Assembly: GCA_033032175.1 (NCBI GenBank)
Contig: CM065320.1
Location: forward strand, 17,007,413-17,071,412
Source of the DNA: Saturnia japonica
Lineage: Eukaryota > Arthropoda > Insecta > Lepidoptera > Saturniidae
Direction of reading: 5' to 3'
DNA length: 64,000 bases
The position numbers and the translations under genes were made by a program. Shown here in pieces: positions 22,150-34,019 of this stretch (the first letter of the stretch is position 1; each line of letters starts with the position of its first letter). The notes under the pieces are model-generated. The model did no database searches. It saw only the letters and a program-made list of their open reading frames with translations, and was not told where the DNA came from.

Positions 22150-22864
22150 AGTGACTTCAATTTTAATTGATTTATATTTATAAATATATTAACCCGACTT
22201 TAACAATTATCATTTAGTATTTACATATAGTTGACGATGTTATTACCTACAGCTTGTAACTGCTGATATTGTTTTGTTTTGCTGATAATGATAAAACTAA
22301 TAATATGTTTCGACCTATTAATATAAAGGGCGCACCGAACGTTCGATTACATCGAAAAGTGCAAGAAATGATGGTTTGACTATTGATCCTGTCTGTTTTA
22401 TATCACATGTCACAGAACAGTCATAGTCTTCATTCAGACAGACGCGTTCGAGTTCGTCCTTAAAATATTCTTTTGATAATAAAGCATAAAGCCATCAACT
22501 GAGGTAAATACCTTTTTTGACATATTTTTTTAATCAGTATGTTATTTTTACGATGTGTTGGTGTACGAAGCCAGCCTTTTTAGCACATAATTATGGTATA
22601 ATTAAACATACGATTGAATATAATATGTCGAAAAATCGTCAGTGTGATTATAAAATCCTTACTAATAACTTAGTATCTGTACTATTGACATGCACTATTG
22701 ACTGAGCGCAATAGCAACAGGTGTGCTCTATGATCGCATGCACCTTATAAGCAGGTACGACCGGCTCAAAGGCATTTTCGCTTGAGCTATAGAATAGTAA
22801 AGACATCTATACAATTAATTTTTGCTAAATGCATTTGAAAGTAGACATAAACACTACCTATAAC
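22150..22864. other. No gene seen
   Basis: No recognisable feature. Confidence 0.4.
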
Positions 22865-23020
22865 AAAAGACCAATTTTTTCAATTTTTGTTTGTCGGTCT
22901 TTTTACTCAGGGTAATCCTCGAAACGGTTGGACCGATTTTGTCGGGACTTTCACTGGCAGATAGCTAATATTATAAGGAGTAACTTAAGCTATTTTCGAC
23001 TTAGTAAAATCAATAATTTT
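22865..23020 (+). repeat. Helitron family B internal fragment
   Basis: TCCTCGAAACGGTTGGACCG, GATTTTGTCGGGAC and AGATAGCTAATATTATAAGG match the internal part of 26752-27269. Both ends are missing. Confidence 0.45.
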
Positions 23021-23224
23021 TTTTTGGCTGACAGTGTTAACTTCTACAATAAGATCCTTATTCATATTACCTATTTACTGGACAATAAGTTCAAGGATTT
23101 TGTCATGCAGGTTTTGCTATCATAAGGCTATCAGAGAGCGGACCATTAAATAAATCACAGTGAGTTCTGCAATAATTATTAAGTGTAAACAATATTTACA
23201 CAGTAAAAAAATAGATCAACACTA

Positions 23225-23335
23225 TATAGTTTCTTGGTGGTTGTTTCCAACCACGGGGGGTTTTCCGAACCGGTGGTATGACGTTTTACCTAGTTAGGAT
23301 CTAAAACGAGTAAAGCATTTTTGATTTTTATTTTT
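23225..23335 (+). repeat. LINE 3' tail fragment
   Basis: TTTTCCGAACCGGTGGTATG then an ATTTTTGATTTTTA-type end, as in the 37.2-kb and 24.1-kb tails. Confidence 0.5.
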
Positions 23336-23649
23336 AATGTGTAGTTCATAATTGAAGTTGATAAGAAGTCGATAAAAATTATCTTAAACTTAAGAAAAAA
23401 ATAGCCAGAAATTAATATTGTGCTATATTATTTTGAACTAATAAAAGGTAAAAAGATAGCACGCGGAGGTAACACAGATTGACCTACTTGGTTAGTCTTG
23501 TTTAAAAGCCGGTTATAAATAACTTAGATCTAACCAAGAACCATCTAGACTGTAACGAGAATATACAGCGACTCTCGCCATAGGAATAAATCCTGTTTTA
23601 TTCTAACTAAGACTTAGTATCACTTTCCGTTTAGAAAAAGGTATTAAAG

Positions 23650-23788
23650 GTAGAGAGATGGCGCAGTGGTGGCAAGCCTTACTGCTGGGTCGCGGCTTCG
23701 ACCTCCGTACATGACTGATTTTTGTGTGATAAGAATAAGTGTCAGTTGTGAGTCTGTACCAAAATGAAAAATAGAATATGAATAAAGT
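23650..23788 (+). repeat. tRNA-derived SINE, family T
   Basis: GATGGCGCAGTGGTGGCAAG (A box region) and GCGGCTTCGACCTCC (degenerate B box), then ATGACTGATTTTTGTGTGAT. The last block is shared with 56280-56340. The element abuts the end of the mariner remnant at 23790. Confidence 0.55.
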
Positions 23789-23789
23789 T

Positions 23790-24545
23790 TATTTATAGCT
23801 TTTAAAAATATTACCCTCCAACCCCAATGCACTTTGCATTCGGTTGAACCAAGTTTCGAAAATTTTTAAAAATGTATGTTGCGGGTGGTCGATAAATAAC
23901 CGTCGAACTTCTTCGACGGCCTCTTTTGCAGTGTTAAATTTTCGCACATGGATCATTTTTATATCGTGAAAAAAAAAACGCATGAAGATACATCTGGGCT
24001 ATACGGATGATGGGGTAACTATGTATGTGAATGATAGTGATGTCTGGAAGTGACTCTCTCTCTGTGCATCCACTAATATATTATTATTGTACCTGTTATA
24101 TTTGTAACATTTGTACAGTTAACAAAAAAAAAGAGAGATAAACCCGATCGAGTTTCTTACCGGTTCTTCTCGATGTTTGGGCAATTTTCCGAACTGCAGT
24201 AGCGTTTTGACATTCATAAGTGCCTTTTTAGGGCCTAAATTGAATAAAGATTATTTTGATTTTTGATTTTTTGATTTTTGCATTTGTACCCCCAAAGTAT
24301 TCAAATAGTCCGTGGTTCTAGCAGCTGTGTGAGCGGGGGCGTGTTATCTTGGTGAAAAAGAATGCCACGGACACCGCTCCTTGGTCGCTCGCTATTCAAC
24401 TCCTCGAAAGCATGAGACAGACAAAGTTCGCAATACCATTCACTAGTAACTGTTCCACGATCTTCTAGCGGAATTACTACTACTGACCCACTGCGTCAAA
24501 AAAAAACTGCTACCATGTTTTTATTAACGCTCCGACCGCGAATAA
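23790..24545 (-). pseudogene. Mariner-type transposase remnant interrupted by a LINE tail
   Basis: Minus-strand pieces in order: SVNKNMVAVFFDAVGSVV and LEDRGTVTSEWYCELCL (about 24540-24430); GILFHQDNTP with the second catalytic Asp (about 24350); RTTDYLNTLGVQM (about 24291). A gap of about 270 bp follows, then LPHHPYSPDVSSCVFFF (about 24018-23970) and KFNTAKEAVEEVRRLF to FETWFNRMQSALGLEGNIF (to 23792). The position of the third catalytic Asp is Val, and the frame breaks several times. Lineage differs from the 7.8-kb mariner. The N-terminal half and ITRs were not found. Confidence 0.75.
24019..24290 (+). repeat. LINE 3' UTR inserted in mariner remnant
   Basis: GATAGTGATGTCTGGAAGTG, AAACCCGATCGAGTTTCTTA and TAGGGCCTAAATTGAATAAA, ending in ATTTTTGA repeats. 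The transposase reading resumes on both sides, which proves insertion. I saw no clear target duplication. Confidence 0.65.
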
Positions 24546-24749
24546 TTTATATTATAATTAATTCTTATTCATAATTAACAGAGGGACAAAATTATATAAA
24601 CCACGTATGTACGACGATCATGCTAACGCGTACTTGCAACGCTTCACAAACTTTTACCGCCAAGCCCCTGCGTATGACGCGTTGATTCTTCCTTACAACA
24701 TTGTCACATATAATAAATCTAGTAGCGACCCAAGGATTCACCCGTGTCA

Positions 24750-24755
<6 letters not shown>

Positions 24756-24785
<30 letters not shown>
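24756..24785. repeat. (AT)n microsatellite
   Basis: About fifteen AT dinucleotides in a row. Confidence 0.9.
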
Positions 24786-24789
<4 letters not shown>

Positions 24790-25099
24790 GAAATTATGTT
24801 TGAATCGTTAATTTTTGAAGAGGTAATATAAATATGGTATTGCGAGGAAAAAATCTTTGTAAAATAATGTAAATCAATTTTATTTTCATTGCACCTTACT
24901 GCAAAGCTTTAGTTAATATATTTTAGATTCCTAACCAATCGTACGTTTGAGTGTATAAATTGATGTATGTGTTTGTTATAAATAGAAAAACTTAAAGAAA
25001 AACTCTTAAATATAACCTAAATATTCTTTAAGGAAAATGACTTATAACTCTATATAGAAGAATACTTTGAGGCTGTGATAGTTTTCACGTAGTTTGTAA

Positions 25100-25381
25100 T
25101 CTATACCTCTATAACAATATTATAAAGAGGAAAGATTTGATTTTTTGTTGTTTGTTTTTGTTTGTAATGGATAAACTCAAAATCTACTGGACCGATTTTT
25201 AAAATTCTTTCACCAATATAAAGCTACTATATTAGCAAGTAACATAGGCTATATTATCAATAGAAAAATTAATTTATTCCTCATAAAAATATCGATATTT
25301 TTACACAAAGTATAAAACATAGCCTACATGGGTGTATTGGCGATGTTTGTCGTATAAAATTAACCCGGGTGAAACAGCTAG
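25100..25381 (+). mobile_element. Short Helitron-like element, 282 bp
   Basis: Begins A|TCTATACC... and ends ACCCGGGTGAAACAGCTAG|T, with the expected A/T flanks. Internal AATATTATAAAGAGGAAAGA is the usual lepidopteran Helitron 5' motif. Confidence 0.7.
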
Positions 25382-25672
25382 TTTTATATATAAACTGTGG
25401 CAGCGAAGACACTAATAAAATCTGAGAATGGAATTCTACATTATGATATACTGAACAGTGTGAATACAATAGCATTTCTATTATTATAACACATTAGGGA
25501 TGAAGAAACTTCGTAAGTCATAACTTATTCACGCGACTTTCCTTTTATTGAGGATATAAAACGATATTTATTGGTTCAGTCGTAAAAGGCAGTCGTAGGG
25601 ATCCTGTTGTTGTATTAAAGTACCCGTACATTTTATTTTTTACTCATTGCTAGGCATGTGTTTTATAAATAA

Positions 25673-25730
25673 CTAGCTGAGCGCTTGGCTCTACTCGTAT
25701 GAACTACAAAATTGGTGTTGAGGCACTTTT
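25673..25730 (-). repeat. Helitron 3' end fragment
   Basis: CTAGCTGAGCGCTTGGCTCT reads inversely as a Helitron 3' terminus. The remainder is not recognisable. Confidence 0.35.
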
Positions 25731-25770
25731 TTTTCTGTTAAAATTGTTTTTTTTTTCTGCTTATAATATC

Positions 25771-25797
25771 ATATATATATATATATATATATATATT
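25771..25797. repeat. (AT)n microsatellite
   Basis: About thirteen AT dinucleotides, just left of an inverted LINE tail. Confidence 0.9.
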
Positions 25798-25824
25798 TAA
25801 AATAAATACAAAAATATTTTATTC

Positions 25825-25945
25825 AATTTAGGCCCTAAAAAGGTACCTATGAACGTCAAAACATTAATACTGTTTCGGAAAAATTCCAATCATTGAGAAG
25901 ATCACGCAAGAAACTCGATCGAGTTAATCTACCATTTTGTTTTTT
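25825..25945 (-). repeat. LINE 3' UTR fragment
   Basis: TTCAATTTAGGCCCTAAAAA and AAGAAACTCGATCGAG are the inverse of the 24.1-kb tail. Confidence 0.55.
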
Positions 25946-25949
25946 TTTT

Positions 25950-26590
25950 TTTTTTAATAATATTTACATTTAATAATCATATCAATAATTATTATGGGTA
26001 TATAATTATTTATTAGCCAAAACCTAAAATACCTATTATTTAAATAAGAATAATGTTATTAGTTTAACTTATTTTTGAGTTATAAACGAACTAACGGACG
26101 GATAGACGTTTCCTTTTATAATAATATTAGACGTGCCCCACGTTTCCACCCGTGTTTATTTTATCTGACAAACATTGCGCCGCCAACGCACCAGTGTTAC
26201 CTATCGTAATTATCCTCAATTCCCGCAAGTACAGATTATTATAAGTTTTCATAATCTCCTAAACCATGTGTCGAAATAGCATTCAGAAAGGGCTAAGTTT
26301 AACTTTTTAAAATTGTCTTTATGATGAAGTAAAGTTGTTCGTAAGGATCAACATGGAATGCCTAAAAATAATGCTTAAAATCAATTTTAAATTTTCAACA
26401 AAAAAAAAATCGCTAAATAATTGTGGCTTATGTAAAAAAGATAGGTATATACTATCATAGACTTTTTTTAGATATACTAAGTGTAGAAATTTTTGTGAAC
26501 CATTGTTCATTAACGATTATGCCAGCGCACGCGGAAACAGAATTTCGGGAGGGCTTACACTTCCGACTTACTTAACATAAATCAATATTT
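25950..26590. other. No gene seen
   Basis: AT-rich. Poly(T) and poly(A) tracts only. Confidence 0.4.
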
Positions 26591-26594
26591 AAGA

Positions 26595-26750
26595 CTAGCT
26601 GAGAGTTGTAGCCTAATTTTAGATAGCCTATGCTATTTCTCGTGAATCTGGCTATCATATATAAAAATATTTTTTCGAATCCGATTGGTAGTTCCAGAGC
26701 TTGGCGTGTTTAAACAAACATAGAAAAAATCTTTTCCGCTTTATTATATC
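26595..26750 (-). mobile_element. Helitron-like short copy
   Basis: CTAG at 26595-26598, then GAATCTGGCTATCATATA, GGTAGTTCCAGAGCTTGGCG and TTTTCCGCTTTATTATATC, the usual inverse order of a small lepidopteran Helitron. It abuts the next element at 26752. Confidence 0.5.
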
Positions 26751-26751
26751 T

Positions 26752-27269
26752 TCTATTCAATTATTAAAACTGAAGTGTCAATGTCAAAATAACAGTTTTT
26801 TGCCAAATACATTTAAAAGTATATACGGTACATGTAACAAAAAGGCCATTTTTTAAATTTTTGTCTGTCTTTCTATCTGTCTGTTTGTTCCAGGTAATCT
26901 CTGAAACGGTTGGACTGATTTTGACAGGACTTTTACTGATAGATAGCTGATGATATAGGAAGTAACTTAGGGTACTTTTATTTTTAAAAAAGTATTAGGG
27001 TTCTGCACAAACAAAAAAAAAATGTTCATGGTGAATCGATTCGAACGCTCAAATGGGTTATGCTGAGTAAACAATAAGAGATATAGCAAATTAACGTACT
27101 ACATACTTGTAGACATTAAAAAGGCCTAAAAAAGTCCGGGAAAGTATACATCTATCTTCTAAGGAACACCCACAATAAGCATTTTTGTCTTTAAAATAGC
27201 CGAGAGCGGGGGAGCTACATTGCGCGGGCATTCTGTAGTCCACGTGAGCGAAGCCACGGGCACGGCTAG
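26752..27269 (+). mobile_element. Helitron-like element B1, 518 bp
   Basis: TC at 26752, then ATTATTAAAACTGAAG. It ends AAGCCACGGGCACGGCTAG with T following. It matches 39716-40233 over its whole length and has exactly the same length. Confidence 0.7.
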
Positions 27270-27274
27270 TAATA

Positions 27275-27731
27275 TAGTATAGATGTAAGGATTCAAAATG
27301 TTACCACGGATATTCCAAGTGTCTGGTGGTGATATTGGGTGATGTTCTTCCTTCAAACGATGCGTAAAGAGGCATTTCAGCAAACCTGCATAAAATCGAT
27401 AACTGCCGATGAAATATGTATCACCGACGGTCACCATTGTTTGTGGACTGTACAGTACTTACCGTCAGGTACTGTACACTCATTTTGCTGAGTCAGTACT
27501 TATATTAAAGGAGTTTTTGTCTATAGATTGTTAAAATTACCAAAAAAAAAACAAAGTTAAATATTGTTACACCCGTGGGTAATAAAAATGCCGATGATTG
27601 ACGAGAAGAAGTTTTATTCGAATTCTACACAGTTACTAATTTCACGAACTCACAACACTGTTATTTATTTCAAGGTGGTTTTGCTTCCTTTTATCGCTCG
27701 TTGTTATAGTTTTGTAATTCAAAACTAAACT
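27275..27731. other. No gene seen
   Basis: No recognisable feature. The minus-strand 92-codon frame at 27159-27437 overlaps the Helitron end and lacks family resemblance. Confidence 0.4.
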
Positions 27732-27742
27732 GCCTCGTCGCC
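27732..27742. repeat. Target-site duplication, left (LINE copy 2)
   Basis: GCCTCGTCGCC, repeated at 28140-28150. Confidence 0.85.
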
Positions 27743-28139
27743 TTTATTATTTTTTATTTAGAACTGACTACACTGTTAGCCTTAGGGGCCCTAAAGCCGC
27801 TGCGGCTTTTACAGCTTCACCGGACTTGGGGGCGAGCGCAGAGGGCACTCAGCCGCGAAAGTTTTGTGGACGACTCGCACGAGGGTGCCAAAGTGGCCGG
27901 ACCTCGGCTCGGGCGGTCGTCGCGTTCGCAAATAGGTCGCGATCTATTCGAATCCCTACACCTACGATTCGAGCTAACTAAATATACACATAGGCACGTT
28001 CCCTTCCTCCTGGGAGGAAGGAAGGAACCGTGCGTATGTGTATTCAGTAATCGGAATGTTTCTACACTAACTAGCGCTAACTAACTAGCGTAAAAAAAGA
28101 AAAAAAAAGGTCCCTCACAGAACCTATGTACCTGTGTGG
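27743..28139 (-). mobile_element. Jockey-like LINE 3' end, copy 2, strongly 5'-truncated
   Basis: The last roughly 370 bp of the 3' UTR seen at 4620-4996, in inverse orientation and almost identical. It is preceded on its 3' side by a short A-rich tail (T-rich on plus, 27743-27763) and bounded by an 11-bp duplication. It contains no RT. The near identity points to a recent common source with copy 1. Confidence 0.88.
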
Positions 28140-28150
28140 GCCTCGTCGCC
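28140..28150. repeat. Target-site duplication, right (LINE copy 2)
   Basis: Same 11 bases as 27732-27742. Confidence 0.85.
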
Positions 28151-28456
28151 GCGCTTGAGCCGCTTAAATACCTACACTAAACGATCGCAGAAAAATCGTG
28201 AATCATCGCTAACTTTCTCAACGTTTAGTTGCTATGCCTACTCGATGACGTAATCGAGGCGAGAAGTCCTATACATGTAAGTGTAAACTGCGATATTTAC
28301 ACAAACATGCGCCGCGGTTGTTTACGAAGTGAATATTATTTCGAAGTCGTGAGAAGTATGAACTTGCTTCGAAATATTTCGGGAACAAGATTTTCTCTCT
28401 TTTTAATCGAGTTGTAACAGGTCGTAACAATATCAATAATTATATTAATAAATATT

Positions 28457-28818
28457 TATATATTAATACGTGAAGCAAAAGCTTTCTACCCCTTTTTAAG
28501 CATATTGCATGCACGGAAGACTGTGAGATTTGGCATGGTTTAAGTTTATATGGAGAAGGAGTGCAAAAAGCTAAACTTTATCTATAATATCTGTTACTAA
28601 TATATTAAATAAAATAAATTAATACGGTGAATCCTAACCGGCCAGTGCCATTGAACTTAGACCCACAAAATATTGACATTGTCACTCAACGAAAAGTGAC
28701 AGAGAGTGATGTAGATAATACTCGTTGTTTCGGTTCTTGAATATTGCAGATGTCTAACAGAAAATAGTCTATGACCAAAAAGTCGTTGGTCGAATTTCGA
28801 CCTTACGGCGATCGCAAG
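28457..28818 (+). mobile_element. Lep1-like Helitron copy A3
   Basis: TATTAATACGTGAAGCAAAA at the left and CGACCTTACGGCGATCGCAAG at the right. The terminal CTAG is mutated to CAAG. Confidence 0.65.
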
Positions 28819-28824
28819 TTTTAA

Positions 28825-30870
28825 TAAATAAAAACCGGAAAGATACAACTGTAGAATGTATCAAAAGTAGTCAACTTCAATAAAATATATACATAAAAAT
28901 GTGTTCTTTCTAATTGAAAATTGTAACAAATTCAGTATCTTTAACCATTCGTTTCAGCTGTAAGGCTTCCTTACAAGTATAAAACAAATAAAACGTTGAG
29001 AAACGGTGACCCCGCGATACAATATCTAAGGGGCTGTCAGCTTGGCATGCCCCGCGCCCGCTCACCCGGTGTCACTCATTGTCACAACGTGGCACTCTCG
29101 GCTTACCTACCGGCTGACTGATGGACGTTATTAACACGTCAAGAAAGTTTATTCTGATTTTTATGCATAAATACTTTAATATGGAAAAAATAATACAGTA
29201 ATTATGTCGGATAATTATGGCGTTACTTCTAACGTCTAATTTTGAACATATTATGTATTTAAAGATTTTTAAATATAACTTTCATATAACGTATGGATTA
29301 CTTCTTTTATATGTATATCGCGTCTGGAATATAGTAAGAAAAATATGTCGCAGAATATTGCTAGTCTGAACGAATTGCAATACTATGGGAAAAAAATTCA
29401 AACAATATGGATTCAAATAATTCGAATAATTTTTTTTTAATTTTAACTTTTTAAATCGATTCAACTGAAATTTTGCATACACTTTCAGTTTGGATGCATG
29501 GTTAGTTAAGTGACGTTATTTATAAATCTAATATGGCGGACTCCCAAGGATTGCGGGCCAGTTATTTTTTATGCATCTCTATGATATTGGTATCAAACGA
29601 AAGGATTTGCTAAAATGAATACAAAAATATTTTTTTTAAACAAACTTATATATTTAATCTCTAAATAATTTTCAATGCTTGTAGCGCAAATAAAATAAGG
29701 AGAAAGGAGAATTTAAACTAGATAATTTTTTGGGCGCCACGAGCTTTCCTAATTATTATTCATTACAATTAATAAATAATGAACACTAAAATATAAGCCT
29801 TAAAGGGTCACTGTACAAAGAACACTGATCACATAATATGCTATTTTTTAAATCTGTGTGTCTGTCTATTTCTATGTCCGGATTTGTCTAAAAACGGTTT
29901 GACAGATTCTTATGTAATTATGTACATAGTTAACTTATGTTATTGGTCAATTGATAGACCACAAGAATCTTCAATAACACTTTTAGAAATCATTAAAATA
30001 TGTATTAATTCTTAACCGTTTTTTATGAAATTTTGTACACAGGAAGCACAAGTTATTTTAAAATTGATAAACAGTAACAATTGTTATTAGTATAGTATAA
30101 AACAACGAGATGTAAATAATTACTACGTGAAAAGCATGATATAAGTACAGAATAAGTTTTACATGATATTGGTTTTCTGATGATACGTTTTTTACTAAAG
30201 TTGCATGTGAAAAATCTTGGTTCGACGGCTATCTTCTAAATAAAAAAAAAAACGAAACGCGTAGCTTAAAAAAATATAAACAATAAATCTTAAAAGTCTT
30301 CACTGATTCATAGAGTGATATAACTATACAACTTGCATATACGGTTTACACCTAGCGGCTGTTAGACGACCATTTCACGAGTACTCATGAGTCTGTGAGT
30401 TTAAGCAATGATTAACTCACTAAAATAACTGTACTGCGTCTCGATAACTGACTGGTCTGAAATAATAGTTTATCGAGTTATGACCTTCATCATATCAACC
30501 CGCAAATACAGGGCTATTGGTAATTCGACGTATTCCCGTTAGGAGGTGATAGGGGTGACTTCATGCGATAATTTTAACCACCATATGTATTATGCAAAAG
30601 TGAACCATTTTTGAGTTATCATGTTTTTTCCTTTTTTCAAAATAAGTCAAAAATGCGATATCAAACGTTTATTAAAAAAAAAGTATCAATTTAAATCTCA
30701 TTTTTTCTTCTTGTCTATAAAAACGATTAAACACTGGTTATTTATAAATATTAAAACAACAATTGCAAACTTGACTATCATTAATATAATGATCCATTAT
30801 ACCTTTTAGGAATAAAATCAGCTAGCTATAGAATTAATAGTAATAATACTAAGATAAATAAAATTACTGT
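28825..30870. other. No gene seen
   Basis: Mostly AT-rich. A GC-rich patch at 29008-29130 is unidentified. 29810-29960 resembles the 5' interior of Helitron family B (GTCTGTCTATTTCTATGTCC). Confidence 0.4.
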
Positions 30871-30875
30871 TAATA

Positions 30876-31287
30876 CAATATGTATTAAAAACCCCGTCGG
30901 ATCCCTGAAGGTATTATTAGGTATCGAGATTACATTGTGATTATTGTATATATCTAAGATTATAAGCAAAAAAAATACCTCTAATAAAATGTAAAAAAAG
31001 AATAGTTAAATGAGGAAACTTTCATGGCAATACAGGAGGTGCGGCGCAGGATACCGCCATACTAACAAACATTCCGCTGCGCCGCGCCACGCTGGGGCAG
31101 GCGACGGCGTTATCACGTTTTAAAAATTTGCTAAATTTTAGGGAAACTAAAACTAAATATGTTAATTTTAAATCGCAATAACATTTTTATTTACATAATA
31201 AATAAAAAATGATAAATTTTGTGGTATTGTCATTGGGGTACCTATATACCCTGCTCGGATTCGACGGGGTTTTTTTTATACATATTG
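30876..31287. mobile_element. MITE with about 30-bp inverted repeats and TA duplication
   Basis: The left end CAATATGTATTAAAAACCCC (30876 onward, to GATCC at 30904) is matched by the inverse of 31257-31287, which reads CAATATGTATAAAAAAAACC and continues with the same CCCGTCG.ATCC. Both ends touch TA (30874-30875 and 31288-31289). The 412-bp interior has no ORF and holds GC-rich sequence at 31033-31105. TA target and size indicate a Tc1/mariner-type non-autonomous element. Confidence 0.8.
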
Positions 31288-31289
31288 TA

Positions 31290-31945
31290 TAGTATGTTAT
31301 TGCCTGAAGGTACGGAAAATATATTACATTTTATTTTGATTATCTGTGAAAATAACTTTAAATAACCTGAAGAATTGCTTTGGGATCTCTCGGGGATCAC
31401 ACGGTGTCTTACAAGCATGACAGACGCCTCCGCTGTTGTATGAACACTTTGTTTTATCTGCAAAACGTTACGTTCCAGGGCGCCCGGGGCTCCGCAACTC
31501 AGCTCCGGAGCGGACGTCATGCAACGCTTTGATGTCGCGACAAGAACGGAACGTTTTCGGGACAATGCAAATGGGAATATGGAATATATGGGTGTAATCA
31601 TACTGAGTGGCACGTTCGCTTTGGTCCCTTTACATTTATTTGTATTTTATTCTAAATACAATTTTATCTGATCAATTTCATAAAGTTTAATTTTGTTTAA
31701 GTGAAAGATTCTCTAGTACCCGCGTTGTGATTTTAAACGTAATGAAACGTAAAAGAACACTAAAAAGTGACATCTATAGGATTGAGAATGAGATAGAACA
31801 CAATACACGAATAATGCAAGTCTTGATTTTTAAGAGCACGATCGTCTTCAATTTGGACTAGCAGTGTGACAACCAAATTTGTACCCAATATTGTATATAC
31901 AGTACGAGTGGGCGATAGTCCGAGTCCCACTGATTTACTATTTTT
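31290..31945. other. No confirmed gene; a GC-richer patch at 31465-31565
   Basis: The patch can be read on either strand (123 codons on minus, a shorter frame on plus). It resembles no family I recognise and lacks matched splice sites. Confidence 0.35.
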
Positions 31946-31949
31946 AACA

Positions 31950-32190
31950 AGACAATTTTGAAGAAAAAAAGAAATGCAACTCCAATGGTTTTGGTTAGAT
32001 CCCTTGTGTAACTTCGAAGTTGAAGGTCCAATGCCAATGAAATTAAAATGGGACGAAACGTGAGGTATTCTCTTTCCAACGAAAAAAAAAATCACCAAAA
32101 ATATGTCATAATAAAAAAGTTATCACTGAATATCCATAAAAAATATACTTTATAATTGAGTACCTCCTTCTTTTTTTGAAGTCAGTTAAA
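31950..32190 (+). repeat. LINE 3' end (CCTCC-TTTTTT-GAAGTC tail), copy 1
   Basis: GAAGGTCCAATGCCAATGAA, AAATGGGACGAAACG, TTCCAACGAAAAA and the ending TACCTCCTTCTTTTTTTGAA. Shared with 38205-38440 and, inverted, 43196-43330. A very common 3' terminus in moth genomes. Confidence 0.6.
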
Positions 32191-32194
32191 CATA

Positions 32195-33100
32195 CATTTC
32201 AAAGAAGATACTTTTGTATTTTCTAAAAGGTTCATTACTGCCGCGCGATTAGCCCGAGGAAGTTTAATCATAAAAGATTACATACTACATTTAAATTGCA
32301 TTACGTTTGGTTACTTCGTTCAGAATCGTGATGGCGCCATCTATCGCGGAAAAATGAACTAAAATTAAAATCTTATAACGATTAATAATAATAATTTATT
32401 GGAACCATAAATCATGTTACAACAAAAATCAAAATGTACGATATTAGCTACATTAGTGAAGACAGTGTCACAGCCAATAGCGTCCACTTCCAGCCAATAT
32501 AACAGCAGGGTCTACGTATCATAATACAATGAAAAATACAACAATTTTTTTTGAAACAAAAATTTTATAATACTCAATTGACGCTTTAACAATCATTCAG
32601 CAAAAGGAAAACAATAAGACAGGTCGTACGTTCACCTAAACACAGTCTAAACATTAATTTTCTTTTAAACAAGCATAAAAGCTAACGGAAAAATACCTGC
32701 TAAGTAGTATTTGTAGACGATATCCGGTTCTAAAGCGACTGGAATATTCAAGAATACAGATATTTCATTCATACAAAGTTTTCATGTTATTTTCTTCGAT
32801 GTAAGCTTTACTATAAAGCCAATATTTGTTTTCATTTTATATCCGGTTGCAGCGAAAAGGACATATTATACAGATACCTACTTACTTTTTCTCTCTATTA
32901 GAAATAATATTTATTCTTTTTTATTAATATTACAAGCAAGCCTTTGATGATAGCCTCGCATGGTACTAAGCGATGCAGAGATGAAATTTTACTACTATCT
33001 AGTGAACAAAATTACAAGATGATTTTTCTTTTATAGAAAGTTATCAATATGGGATTCCAACTCTTCTATTGTAATATTAACTAGAATTTCAATATACCAA
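32195..33100. other. No gene seen
   Basis: AT-rich, no recognisable feature. Confidence 0.4.
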
Positions 33101-33236
33101 CATACCATCACGCGTGTCTTCCCCAAAGGGTTAGGCAGAGGTGTACACTAATGTATACCCACAGTTCGCCGAGTATGTGTTTGGGCCCCATGTAATCGGG
33201 CACGAAACCAAACTTCGAGCTGCTACTGAGAATTTC
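33101..33236 (-). repeat. tRNA-derived SINE, family S, 5'-truncated
   Basis: CATACCATCACGCGTGTCTT, AAAGGGTTAGGCAGAGGTGT and CCCCATGTAATCGGGCACGA are the inverse of the 3' half of 40451-40676. Confidence 0.65.
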
Positions 33237-33463
33237 AAAATCGGTAAAAATTACCATAGTACTATATTAATAACCATAATATATTGTTATATATATGTTT
33301 GATTTTGTGGGTACCGTAATATAAAGTTTGTTTATTTATGGATAAATATTAATTGTTGAAAAGTGAATTCATTTTTGATGAACGGATTGTACATGCCGCC
33401 ATATGTAACGAAGTAACCGTTAGTTTTCTCCTAAAACGTAGCTGTAAATGTTTACCTAATTAT

Positions 33464-33703
33464 TTCGAAATTCGACCAGCGACTTTTTCAGTATTACCTA
33501 CATCACTTGCTGTCACTTTTCGTTGAGTGACAATGTCAATATTTTGGGGGTTTAAGTTTAATGACACCGCTCGCGTTAGGATTCGCAGTAATCATTTACT
33601 TAATTTAATATATTATTAACAGATATTATAGATAAATTTAAGCTTTCTGCACTCCTTCTCCATATAAACTTAAACCATGCCAAATCTCACAGTCTTCCGT
33701 GAT
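33464..33703 (-). mobile_element. Lep1-like Helitron copy A4, both ends lost
   Basis: ATTCGACCAGCGACTTTTTC through CACAGTCTTCCGTG match the A family. The CTAG side and the 5' end are deleted. Confidence 0.6.
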
Positions 33704-33740
33704 GTATAATTGTGTGAAAATGTATAATTATTTGAATCTG

Positions 33741-34015
33741 AAGCCGTGATGGCTTAGTGGCAGTGTGTAGGTGTAGTCGCGTCGATCGATGTGTGTTCGA
33801 ATTCCTACAATGAGCCTGTCTTGCAATGTCTTTGGTGAAGGAAAACATTGTGATGAAACCTAATAACCGACATTTATCTAATGCCCGCGTGATTAGTTAC
33901 TCGTACCACCCTCAAGTTGAAGGTCGCTAAGCACCTGTAAGTGTATTCCCGCAGCTGCACTTGCGAGCCAGTCCTCTCACTAAGTTTAGCATGATACCAT
34001 CTTGGCCCACATCCA
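33741..34015 (+). repeat. tRNA-derived SINE, family U
   Basis: AAGCCGTGATGGCTTAGTGG (A box) and GTGTGTTCGAATTCC (B box), then a body with TTGGTGAAGGAAAACATTGT and CAAGTTGAAGGTCGCTAAGC. Length about 275 bp is usual for a SINE. Confidence 0.6.
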
Positions 34016-34019
34016 ATTA

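Noticed and set aside
31242..31613. 123-codon minus-strand frame
   Set aside because: It overlaps the MITE end, has no recognisable motif, and its GC-rich part can be read equally well on the other strand.
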